Of a stretch of 18,288 nucleotides of DNA, positions 1 through 6,112 are shown one piece after another. The notes under the pieces are model-generated. The model saw only the letters and a list, made by a program, of their open reading frames with translations, had not been told where the DNA came from and did no database searches. Position 1 is the stretch's first letter. Each line of letters begins with the position of its first letter. This DNA is from CAZFCK01 sp964517355 (GTDB lineage: Bacteria; Desulfobacterota; Desulfovibrionia; Desulfovibrionales; Desulfovibrionaceae), in the NCBI GenBank assembly GCA_964517355.1, contig CAZFCK010000088.1, positions 1-18,288 of the forward strand. Direction: 5' to 3'. The position numbers were made by a program, and so were the translations under genes.

Positions 1-17
1 TCCAGGGAAATGCATAA

Positions 18-50
18 GAGCATCTAGCGCTTTTCAAGCGTGAGATGCTC
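18..50. repeat. Imperfect hairpin at the left edge
   Basis: GAGCATCT at 18-25 pairs with AGATGCTC at 43-50. An inner CGCTT/AAGCG stem (28-32 with 36-40) closes a 3-nt loop, with one mismatch between the two stems. No U-tract follows on either strand. It could be a second terminator hairpin next to the one at 76-108, the end of a gene outside the window, or a dispersed palindrome. The function is unknown. Confidence 0.45.
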
Positions 51-69
51 TAGTTCGAAATTCGTATAA

Positions 70-108
70 TAAAGAAAATGGGAAACGGCGGAACGCCGTT
101 TCCCATTT
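70..108 (-). terminator. Intrinsic terminator of the glycosyltransferase gene
   Basis: A perfect 15-bp stem (76-90 with 94-108) has a 3-nt loop (91-93). Read on the minus strand it is followed by the T-rich stretch TCTTTATTAT. It lies about 50 nt beyond the stop of the minus-strand glycosyltransferase gene. The plus-strand side has no T-tract, so it works leftward. Confidence 0.85.
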
Positions 109-156
109 CTCATGCCGGGGAAGAATGAAAACCGGCGGCGGCTGCCGGTCATGAGG

Positions 157-879
157 TCAGGACTGGGGGATGGACCGCAATACTTTACGGTAGGCCCAAA
201 AATCGCGGCAGGCTTGCAGCCCTATGCGTGTGATGCGCTTCATGTTGATGCTGTTGACCCCTTGCGTCCGGGGGCGGAAGGTGATGGGCAACCAGGCCAT
301 TTCGCGGCGTTGGGCCTGCAAGGTCGCGGAAAGCAATACATTGGTGAGAAAGTGCCCAGGCGGCATCAATGCGAGGGCGGCCTCCAGCGCGTCACGGCGC
401 ATCAGACGGAACGGCGTGTTCGCGTCCCGCACGTCCAGGCCCGTGGTCAGCAGCAGCGATAACCGCAGGACCCTGGTGACGAAGACGCGGGACGCGCCGT
501 CCTGCCGGGCGTTGCGTACGCCTATGACCGCGTCGTACGTATCGCGCTTTTCCCAAAACGGCCAGAATTCAGCGGGAAGGGTCTGCCGGTCCGAGTCCGT
601 TTGAAAGATGAAGTCCGCTCCTTGCTCCAGGGCGTAGCGATAGCCGAAATACACTGTGGCCCCGTGGCCGGAATTGGGTTTCGTCAAAAAGGTCAGCTGC
701 GGAAACCGGGGGGCCAGGTTCTGCAGCACTGCGCATGAATCGTCCCTGGAACCGTCGTCGATGATGACCAGGCGCGCTTCGCCGCCGACGGATTCAACAA
801 CCGGATGCCATTCCGCCACCAGTTCCGCCAGGTTGGCGGACTCGTTATACGCGGGGATGACAATAAAGAGGGGCGCCAT
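157..879 (-). CDS. Family 2 glycosyltransferase (DPM synthase-like)
   Basis: This is a 240-residue GT-A fold glycosyltransferase, predicted to transfer a sugar from a nucleotide sugar to a lipid or polysaccharide acceptor at the cytoplasmic face of the membrane. The N-terminus has the family 2 opening VIPAYNE (residues 7-13), an acidic nucleotide-binding site at D41-D42-G-S, and the metal-binding TDSD at 94-97. The later NTPFRLMRR segment resembles the NT..GFR region of dolichyl- or polyprenyl-phosphate mannosyltransferases. It has no C-terminal membrane helices, unlike the GtrB/ArnC branch. The start is supported by AAGGA about 6 nt upstream. It lies 139 nt downstream of the mscS-like gene on the same strand and is closed by a strong terminator. 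The donor and acceptor cannot be told from the sequence. Confidence 0.88.
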   Translation of the reverse strand: MAPLFIVIPAYNESANLAELVAEWHPVVESVGGEARLVIIDDGSRDDSCAVLQNLAPRFPQLTFLTKPNSGHGATVYFGYRYALEQGADFIFQTDSDRQTLPAEFWPFWEKRDTYDAVIGVRNARQDGASRVFVTRVLRLSLLLTTGLDVRDANTPFRLMRRDALEAALALMPPGHFLTNVLLSATLQAQRREMAWLPITFRPRTQGVNSINMKRITRIGLQACRDFWAYRKVLRSIPQS

Positions 880-892
880 ATCAATCCTTATT

Positions 893-918
893 AAAGTCCA
901 CGCCGGGGCGGGGACTTT
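893..918. repeat. Hairpin between mscS-like gene and glycosyltransferase
   Basis: AAAGTCC (893-899) and GGACTTT (912-918) form a 7-bp stem around a GC-rich loop. It lies 14 nt upstream of the glycosyltransferase start on the minus strand. There is no T-tract after it, so it is more likely a leader structure, or a weak terminator of the upstream mscS-like gene, than a strong terminator. Confidence 0.35.
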
Positions 919-1018
919 GATACTGAGGGGTCATGTCCATACGCCGCAACTGTCCTCGAAAAAAACTTTGCCGGAACTCACATATAATAATCGATATCCA
1001 AAGGGAAGAACATCTTTG

Positions 1019-2800
1019 CTATTCGCTTTGCGGAACAGGCCCTGTGTCGCGCTCATGCCGGGCCGTTTCCGTGGGTTCAAGCTCCGCCCTGTGCAGCGTG
1101 AGTTGCGGAAACGGGATGTTCCAGCCTTCCCGCGTGCAGGTCTCCACGCAGACCTTTTGGACGATCCGCCCCAGGGTGTAATAGCTGTCGGCAATGGCGC
1201 CGTCGCAGGTTATGAAGATCACGATATCCAGGGAGGAAGCGCCTGCCGCGGAAAAATCCACGGCCAAGGATTTTACGTGTTTGGCAAGGCCTTTTTCCTC
1301 CAACGCCTCGCCGATGTTTTTTTCGAATATCGCGGGAATGGTGCTGGTGGCGATGGCCTGGTGTTTGTAATCAACGCCGAAATCGCTGCGCACGATGAAC
1401 CCCGTGGAGATGACCTTTGGATTGAGCCCCAAAAAGGTCGCGGTCTGATAGGTCTTGTAGCTCTGGCCGAAGAGCAGCAGCCGCACCATGTCCGGGCTTT
1501 GCTGCACCACCTTGCCGAAGGTGCCGTCGTCGAGGATCAGCCAATCGTTTTTTCGCGTGGGGAACCAGCATTCATCAGGCGCAAAGGGGCGCGAGATTTC
1601 GTTGATGAATTCCTTGAGCCGCACGCGGATTTTTCCACCCGAAAGCTCGGGATTCGTGAGCAGCGTGTAATAGTTCAGCCGCTCCACTTTCCAGGGAATC
1701 CCGCGATAGATCACGCGCTCCCCCTCGCGCACGCTTCCCACGTTGAGAACCAGCTTGATCTCCTCGAAGTATTGCACCATGCCTTCCTTGGCGCTCCAAA
1801 CCACGGAAAAGATGATTACAAAGGCGATGACCAGGAGCAGCCAGTCTCCGGAAGCGTAGAGCACGAGCAACGAGGCCACGCTGGACGAGGCGAACACGAA
1901 AAAGACAAAGCTCATGTTCACCAGCTTGAGCCCGAAGCTCTTTTTCTCCAGGCGCTCCAGCTGGGGCAGCTTGAACAGCTGCACCTTGAGCCAGCGCAGG
2001 ATGAAAAAGACGCCGAAAAAGGTGAGCACAGCCAGGGCCAGGTTTTTACCCCTGGTTTTCACGAACGACTCCACCATGTTTCCAAGGCTGGTGGAAAGGG
2101 CCTGGCGTTCGCTGAGTTTTTGCTGCAACTTGTAGGTGGCTATCTGCAAGTCGCTCTGCAAGGTGGCTTTGCGTTCCTCCCAATTGGTACGCAATTCAGT
2201 AATGCGTTGTTTAAGCTGTATATTCTTTGTTTCTTGCAGCAGTTCGTCCAGGCGTTTGATCACGCTTTCCACAGTGGGCAGCTGATCCTCCTTGAACTCG
2301 ATTTCCGTACGCAGGCTGTCGATTTCTCTGGGGCGCGCCGTGAGGTCGGAAAGTTCGCGCAAAAGCGGTGCGATGATGGTCTGCAACTGCTCTTCGATCT
2401 TGAACTCCTGCTGCGTTTCCATGCGGAATGATTCCAGTTCTTCGCCGGCGGCCATACTGTTGAAGGTCTCCACCTGATCCGTCAGTTCGGCCTGGAGAGT
2501 TTTGATGCGCGCGTCCAGCGCCTCACGGGTTTCCTCGTTCGGCGAGAGACGCTTTTCGACCTGCAAGGCGCGCAACGTCTCGTCCTTCTTGTCGATGGAC
2601 TCCAGGAGCGTGTGCAGCATATCCATGGTTGCGGCATATTTATCTTCAGTCGCCGTCCCCTCCGCGGCAATGTGCGTGGAAACTTTCACGGCCAAAGCCG
2701 GGGACGAAAAACAAACGGCGAACATCAACAGGCAGCATCCGGCGCACAGGCATGCGCGTTTGGCGATTGTTCCGGCGTATTCATTTTTATATTTAAGCAT
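1019..2800 (-). CDS. Large MscS-family mechanosensitive ion channel
   Basis: The 593-residue product is a predicted inner-membrane channel of the MscS superfamily, which opens under membrane tension to relieve hypo-osmotic stress. Residues 1-37 look like a signal peptide ending in ALA. Residues 55-240 are charged, leucine-rich and probably coiled-coil in the periplasm. Three hydrophobic helices follow at about 253-270, 293-316 and 320-336. The third runs into the beta-domain (353-470, starting VGSVREGERVIYRG). The C-terminal alpha/beta domain ends with the hallmark IPFPQ at 562-566. At about twice the length of E. coli MscS, it resembles the longer family members with an N-terminal periplasmic extension. 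The pore helix lacks the typical Ala/Gly-rich pattern of MscS, so gating and ion selectivity are uncertain. The ATG at 2800 has a weak CAGG motif upstream. Confidence 0.85.
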   Translation of the reverse strand: MLKYKNEYAGTIAKRACLCAGCCLLMFAVCFSSPALAVKVSTHIAAEGTATEDKYAATMDMLHTLLESIDKKDETLRALQVEKRLSPNEETREALDARIKTLQAELTDQVETFNSMAAGEELESFRMETQQEFKIEEQLQTIIAPLLRELSDLTARPREIDSLRTEIEFKEDQLPTVESVIKRLDELLQETKNIQLKQRITELRTNWEERKATLQSDLQIATYKLQQKLSERQALSTSLGNMVESFVKTRGKNLALAVLTFFGVFFILRWLKVQLFKLPQLERLEKKSFGLKLVNMSFVFFVFASSSVASLLVLYASGDWLLLVIAFVIIFSVVWSAKEGMVQYFEEIKLVLNVGSVREGERVIYRGIPWKVERLNYYTLLTNPELSGGKIRVRLKEFINEISRPFAPDECWFPTRKNDWLILDDGTFGKVVQQSPDMVRLLLFGQSYKTYQTATFLGLNPKVISTGFIVRSDFGVDYKHQAIATSTIPAIFEKNIGEALEEKGLAKHVKSLAVDFSAAGASSLDIVIFITCDGAIADSYYTLGRIVQKVCVETCTREGWNIPFPQLTLHRAELEPTETARHERDTGPVPQSE

Positions 2801-2902
2801 AATATTTATAACCTGCTTGATTAAGTGAATTTTTAAAAATGAGCAGGGCGCGGTGTCGCTGCCATGTAGGGGGCATGATCCTGCGGCACATATATTGTCG
2901 GA

Positions 2903-3754
2903 TTATCCCAGAGTAACAACAGACTCCGCCAAAGGGAAGGGGCCGTGACCAGCGGCGCGCGCGAGCACCAGGAGGTCGATGCGCTTAGCTCCGGCGCTGC
3001 GCAAGGTGTCCGCGCATTCGAGCAGTGTGGCCCCCGTGGTCATGATGTCGTCCACGAGCAGCACGCGGCAGCCGCGCACCAGGCTGGTGTCCGCCGCAAA
3101 AGCTCCTTGCATGTTGCGCGCGCGCTCATGGCGCTGCAAAGTGAACTGCGGCAGGGTGGGGCGTATGCGCCTGAGCGCCCCGGGAGACAAGGAGGCGCCG
3201 GTACGGCGGGCCAGGGGGCGGGCAAGCTCCAGGCTCTGGTTGAAGCCGCGAGTGCGTAACCTTCCGGGATGCAGGGGCACGGGCACGATCAATTCCGGCG
3301 AAGGCATCCGGGAAAGGTCTGCGCCGTAGGCCCAGGCCTCCAGCAGCAGACGTTGCAAGAGGCTTCCCAGGCCGAGACGCTTCTCCAGCTTGTAGGCCAG
3401 GATGCAGGCGCGGAGCGCGCCTGCGTACTGCGCGTAAAAGACAACCCGCTTCCAAGGCGGCGGGGGGCGCTTTCCGGATGTAGCCGATAAGGGATCGCAT
3501 GAAGGGCACGGCCTCGGCGGCAGCAGGGCGTCTTGCTCCATTTCGCCGCACATGGGGCAAAACCCGCCGCGCCGGGGCGGCAGAAGAGCGGCGCAAGCTG
3601 GACAAAGGTGCGGGGCGGCGCCGGGAGAAGAGAGTATGCCGCCGCAGAGGCGGCATCTGCGTTCATGGAGGCCGAGGCTTTCAACGCAGGCGCGGAGCAT
3701 GCGCCTGAGCACGGCGCGCGCCGAAGGTTCAGGCGGTTGGGGCCACGGTGTCAC
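2903..3754 (-). CDS. comF: ComF-type phosphoribosyltransferase
   Basis: This 283-residue ComF/GntX-like protein belongs to a family tied to DNA uptake competence in some bacteria, but of unclear role in most. The N-terminal half carries four CxxC pairs (C34/C37, C51/C54, C66/C69, C83/C86), expected to bind zinc. The type I PRTase core has VPVPLHPGRLRTRGFNQ at 157-173 and the PRPP-binding loop VLLVDDIMTTGAT at 231-243. The GTG start at 3754 is chosen because GGAG lies about 8 nt upstream. It overlaps the end of the iron-sulfur flavoprotein gene by 26 nt, implying translational coupling as the last gene of the operon. An internal ATG at codon 19 is a weaker alternative. No other competence gene is visible. 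Confidence 0.9.
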   Translation of the reverse strand: MTPWPQPPEPSARAVLRRMLRACVESLGLHERRCRLCGGILSSPGAAPHLCPACAALLPPRRGGFCPMCGEMEQDALLPPRPCPSCDPLSATSGKRPPPPWKRVVFYAQYAGALRACILAYKLEKRLGLGSLLQRLLLEAWAYGADLSRMPSPELIVPVPLHPGRLRTRGFNQSLELARPLARRTGASLSPGALRRIRPTLPQFTLQRHERARNMQGAFAADTSLVRGCRVLLVDDIMTTGATLLECADTLRSAGAKRIDLLVLARAAGHGPFPLAESVVTLG

Positions 3755-4367
3755 AGGCCTTGCTCCAGGCCCGGCGCCCGTAGGCCACGAGTTGTTCGTC
3801 CAGCTCCGGAGATCGGCGCAGGTCGTCCAGGGCGTCCACCCCTCGCAGAAGCAGAGGTTCGTCCAACGCGCGGTTGAAGGGCTGCATGAAGTAGCGCAGT
3901 GTCAGCAGCGCGCCGTCGAACGTCTGTTTTCCCTCTTTCCGCCCCGCGATAAGACAGGCGAAGGCATGGCGCCGCGGCAGCGCGGCGAGTTCGGGGTCGC
4001 CCTGTTCGCGCCGGCTGTAGTAACATTGCCCGCGGTCGATGAAGGCCTTGAATCCCGAGGGTAGATGGTAGAAATAGATGGGTGAGGCGAAGACCACCAC
4101 GGGGGCTGAGAGCAGGGTCTGGAACAGCGTGCTGGACTGGTCGTGCCTGGCCTGGAAGCAGTGGCGGTTTGGGTCGTATTCGCAGCGTCCGCACCCCAAA
4201 CAAGGGGCCACGGGGTACTGGCGCAGGGTGATGACGCGGGCCTTGCCGCCCGCCTCATGGATGCCGTGGGCCAAGCGCTGCGCCGCGTAATCGGTGTTGC
4301 CGCCCGCGCGGGGGCTGCACGCGAAGACCGCGGCCGTGGTGGTGGACGCTGGGTCGAAGTATTCCAC
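3729..4367 (-). CDS. Iron-sulfur flavoprotein (Isf-like), FMN reductase fold
   Basis: The 212-residue product has a flavodoxin-like fold. Residues 18-25 (SPRAGGNT) form the FMN phosphate loop, and ASPIYFYHLPSGFKAFIDR (94-112) is the conserved second flavin-binding segment. Cysteines 56, 59, 62 and 70 are spaced CX2CX2CX7C, the compact motif that holds a [4Fe-4S] cluster in iron-sulfur flavoproteins first studied in methanogens. Those proteins take electrons from ferredoxin and can reduce O2 or H2O2. The role here is inferred from the family. The start is GTG with AAGGA about 6 nt upstream. It begins 4 nt after the stop of the TusA-like gene and overlaps comF, so it is within the operon. An ordinary NAD(P)H-dependent FMN reductase is the alternative reading. 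Confidence 0.85.
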   Translation of the reverse strand: MEYFDPASTTTAAVFACSPRAGGNTDYAAQRLAHGIHEAGGKARVITLRQYPVAPCLGCGRCEYDPNRHCFQARHDQSSTLFQTLLSAPVVVFASPIYFYHLPSGFKAFIDRGQCYYSRREQGDPELAALPRRHAFACLIAGRKEGKQTFDGALLTLRYFMQPFNRALDEPLLLRGVDALDDLRRSPELDEQLVAYGRRAWSKACDTVAPTA

Positions 4368-4371
4368 ACAG

Positions 4372-4602
4372 TTATCCTTGCGTGTTGCGAGTGAAGATTG
4401 CCAGGATCAGATCTCCTGCCGCCTCTTCCTGCAGATTCCAACCGGGCTCGATGAACAAAGCTTCTTGCGCGGCCGGGAGATCCGCGGGTTTGAGGAGTAT
4501 TTCGAGTCGATCATCTCTGGTTTGCCTCAGATGCCACTGCACCTCCTGGAAAACCCTTCAGCAGCGATCCGTGAAATCCAAACGGTCCGGGTTCGTGTCC
4601 AT
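4372..4602 (-). CDS. TusA-like small protein with in-frame UGA (probable selenocysteine)
   Basis: The ATG at 4602 has GAGGA 5 nt upstream and lies 13 nt after the stop of the MBL-fold gene. The frame runs 14 codons to UGA (4560-4558), then continues open for 61 codons to TAA (4374-4372), 4 nt before the next gene. Read through, it gives 76 residues, the usual TusA/SirA size. LDFTDRC-U matches the family's LDxxGxxC opening, with the UGA exactly at the catalytic cysteine. The rest (RLEILLKPAD, then GDLILAIFTR near the end) matches the family's two later strands. The proline normally following the cysteine is replaced by arginine. A SECIS-like hairpin follows the UGA. Family members relay persulfide sulfur. 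Selenocysteine is an inference, and a nonsense mutation or sequencing error is the alternative. Confidence 0.65.
4519..4555 (-). promoter_or_regulatory. SECIS-like stem-loop after the in-frame UGA
   Basis: Just 3' of the UGA at 4560-4558, GGTTT (4555-4551) pairs with AAACC (4523-4519), CC (4549-4548) with GG (4526-4525), and AGGTGC (4544-4539) with GCATCT (4534-4529, one G-U). They close the loop AGTG (4538-4535). Nineteen nucleotides separate the UGA from the apical loop, and a G sits at the second loop position. Both fit the general rules known for bacterial SECIS elements bound by SelB. No folding calculation was run. Confidence 0.5.
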
Positions 4603-4615
4603 GGAGTCCTCAAGA

Positions 4616-5239
4616 TCAGCGGTAATCGCTGAAAAACGGATTGTGGAGTTTTTCGTCGCCAACCGTCGTGGATTCGCCATGTCCGCTATAGAGCCGCACG
4701 TCGTCGGGCATGGTGAAGATACAATCGATAACGGAACGCTGCAAGGTTTCATAGCTGCCGCCGGGAAAGTCGGTGCGCCCCACTGAGCGGTTGAATATCA
4801 GATCGCCGACGAAAGCGGTTTTAAAATCGGGAAAGTAGTAGGTCACGCTGCCTGGGGAATGTCCCGGAGTATGCATGACCACACAGGCGGTGTCCAGCAG
4901 CGGGAGTTCTCCAGGCGCCACGGGCGTGAACGTGAAGTCCTCCACGAGGGGCAATCCCCATAGCCCGCCTTTGCCCAGCTCGGTGTCCAAAAGGTAGGCG
5001 TCCTCCTCATTGGCGAGGATGGGTGCGCCGGTGGCCTTGTGCAGGGCCGCGTTGCCGAAGATATGATCAAAATGCAGATGGGTGATCAGGATGTGCGTCA
5101 GAGTGTGCCCCGTTGTTTGCAGGTGCGCGAGCAAGGGCGCAGGGTCCCCCCCGGGGTCCACGGCAACGGCTTTGCCGTTGTGGCAGGCCAGGTAGCAGTT
5201 TGTTTCAAGGGGGCCGATGGGGAAGGTGAAAACATCCAT
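4616..5239 (-). CDS. Metallo-beta-lactamase fold hydrolase (glyoxalase II-like)
   Basis: This 207-residue protein has the complete metal-binding set of the family: THLHFDH at 53-59 (H54, H56, D58, H59), H127 in TPGHSPGS, D146 in VGDLIF, and H187 in YSGHG. The compact size and the GRTDFPGGS segment match the glyoxalase II-like and persulfide dioxygenase-like branch, so the substrate is probably a thioester or a thiol-derived compound. The ATG at 5239 is chosen over longer in-frame readings because GGAGGAG lies 7 nt upstream and the nitroreductase stop lies 1 nt upstream. Residues upstream of this ATG are just the nitroreductase end in another frame. Neighbouring TusA-like and iron-sulfur flavoprotein genes suggest work on reactive sulfur or oxidative stress, which is inference. 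Confidence 0.88.
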   Translation of the reverse strand: MDVFTFPIGPLETNCYLACHNGKAVAVDPGGDPAPLLAHLQTTGHTLTHILITHLHFDHIFGNAALHKATGAPILANEEDAYLLDTELGKGGLWGLPLVEDFTFTPVAPGELPLLDTACVVMHTPGHSPGSVTYYFPDFKTAFVGDLIFNRSVGRTDFPGGSYETLQRSVIDCIFTMPDDVRLYSGHGESTTVGDEKLHNPFFSDYR

Positions 5240-5240
5240 G

Positions 5241-5762
5241 CTAAAACTCCTCCAGGAGAAATTGCTTGAGTTCCATGCGTGTGGAATGCCCTTGCGTGGC
5301 GGGGCGGCCGATGGCCAGCAGGGCCATGAAGCGCAGGAGATCCGGATCAAGATGCAGCCGCTCGAAAACCTGGGGGCTCTGGTTCACGATCTCGCCGAGC
5401 CACACGGCGCCGTAGCCCAGAGCGTGAGCGGCCAGCAGCATGTTCTGAATGCAGGCGCCCGCGCCCTGATAGTCTTTAAGTTCGTGGTACATTTTTTTTC
5501 TGTCCAGAAACACGGCGATACAGGCGGGGGCGTTTTTGACGATGTGCGCGTATTTTGTGCAATCCGCAAGGGCGTCCTTTCTGGGATCTCCGGCCAGGAG
5601 AACCAGGAAGCGGAAAGGCTGGTTGTTCAGGCCGCTGGGCGCCCAACGGCCGGCGTCCAGCACGGAGAGCAACACGTCTTTTGGGACGGACTCGTCCGTG
5701 AATTTGCGGATGCTGCGTCGTTGTTGGATAGCTGTAACTACAGGATTTTGCTGAATTGTCAC
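5241..5762 (-). CDS. FMN-dependent nitroreductase family protein
   Basis: The 173-residue product is a small nitroreductase-fold flavoenzyme, usually a homodimer that binds FMN and uses NAD(P)H or another donor to reduce nitro compounds, quinones or enones. RRSIRKFTDE (15-24) is the FMN-phosphate region. APSGLNNQPFRFLV (41-54) is the second flavin contact, and GAVWLGEI (118-125) with LAIGRP (149-154) closes the fold. The GTG at 5762 is chosen because AGGAGG lies about 5 nt upstream. The longer in-frame reading lacks homologous sequence and enters the intergenic region. It is the first gene of a five-gene operon, with its stop 1 nt from the MBL-fold start. The substrate is not predictable. Confidence 0.9.
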   Translation of the reverse strand: MTIQQNPVVTAIQQRRSIRKFTDESVPKDVLLSVLDAGRWAPSGLNNQPFRFLVLLAGDPRKDALADCTKYAHIVKNAPACIAVFLDRKKMYHELKDYQGAGACIQNMLLAAHALGYGAVWLGEIVNQSPQVFERLHLDPDLLRFMALLAIGRPATQGHSTRMELKQFLLEEF

Positions 5763-5842
5763 TGTCCCTCCTTGTATGCGCGGATACGGGGCTTCTGTCC
5801 GGGCGCCAACGATGCGGCGGCGTGCTACGTGCCCAAGTTGAT

Positions 5843-5871
5843 AGCCTAGCCTTTCCTTTATCGCACGGCAA
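5843..5871 (-). promoter_or_regulatory. Candidate sigma-70 promoter of the redox operon
   Basis: On the minus strand TTGCCG (5871-5866) and TAGGCT (5848-5843) are separated by 17 nt, about 80 nt upstream of the nitroreductase start. The -10 match is modest. No repressor site is obvious. Confidence 0.35.
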
Positions 5872-5964
5872 GAGAGGACGGGAAAGGAACGTGTCAACGA
5901 GAGCGGCCGTACCGGGGAATTACGGTTTTGCATGCCAACCTGCCGGAAAGATGTGGCAGATGGA

Positions 5965-6082
5965 TCCGGCGGGGGAGGGCCTCTTTTCGCGCATGCCGCG
6001 GAAAGGGGGGAGGGGATGAAACCGGGCATGCGTTTTGCCTGGTTGAAGGGAGTGTGCCCAGAAAAGGTCCCCCCCCGCCGGA
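5965..6082. repeat. Nested imperfect inverted repeat between RND and nitroreductase genes
   Basis: This element fills much of the 350-nt gap 5763-6112. The outer arms are TCCGGCGGGGG...CCTCTTTTC (5965-5988) and GAAAAGGTCC...CGCCGGA (6061-6082), complementary apart from small indels. Inside, CGCATGCC (5990-5997) pairs with GGCATGCG (6025-6032). It lies 31 nt beyond the stop of the RND pump gene. It may act as an operon-end structure or be a dispersed palindromic element. No coding region or transposase is seen, and no flanking target duplication is evident. Confidence 0.5.
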
Positions 6083-6112
6083 AATTCGTTGCCGACAGGT
6101 GCGGCGGCGCGG

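Noticed and set aside
656..2431. 591-codon plus-strand ORF
   Set aside because: Antisense shadow of the mscS-like gene, whose minus-strand product has a signal peptide, helices and the IPFPQ motif. The plus frame has no recognisable domain or RBS.
3483..3490. GCCGATAA sigma-28 -10 match on the plus strand
   Set aside because: It lies inside comF with no TAAAGTTT-like -35 at the right distance and no plus-strand gene after it.
4294..4632. 112-codon plus-strand ORF over the TusA-like gene
   Set aside because: No RBS and no recognisable family. The opposite strand has RBS, operon spacing and TusA similarity.
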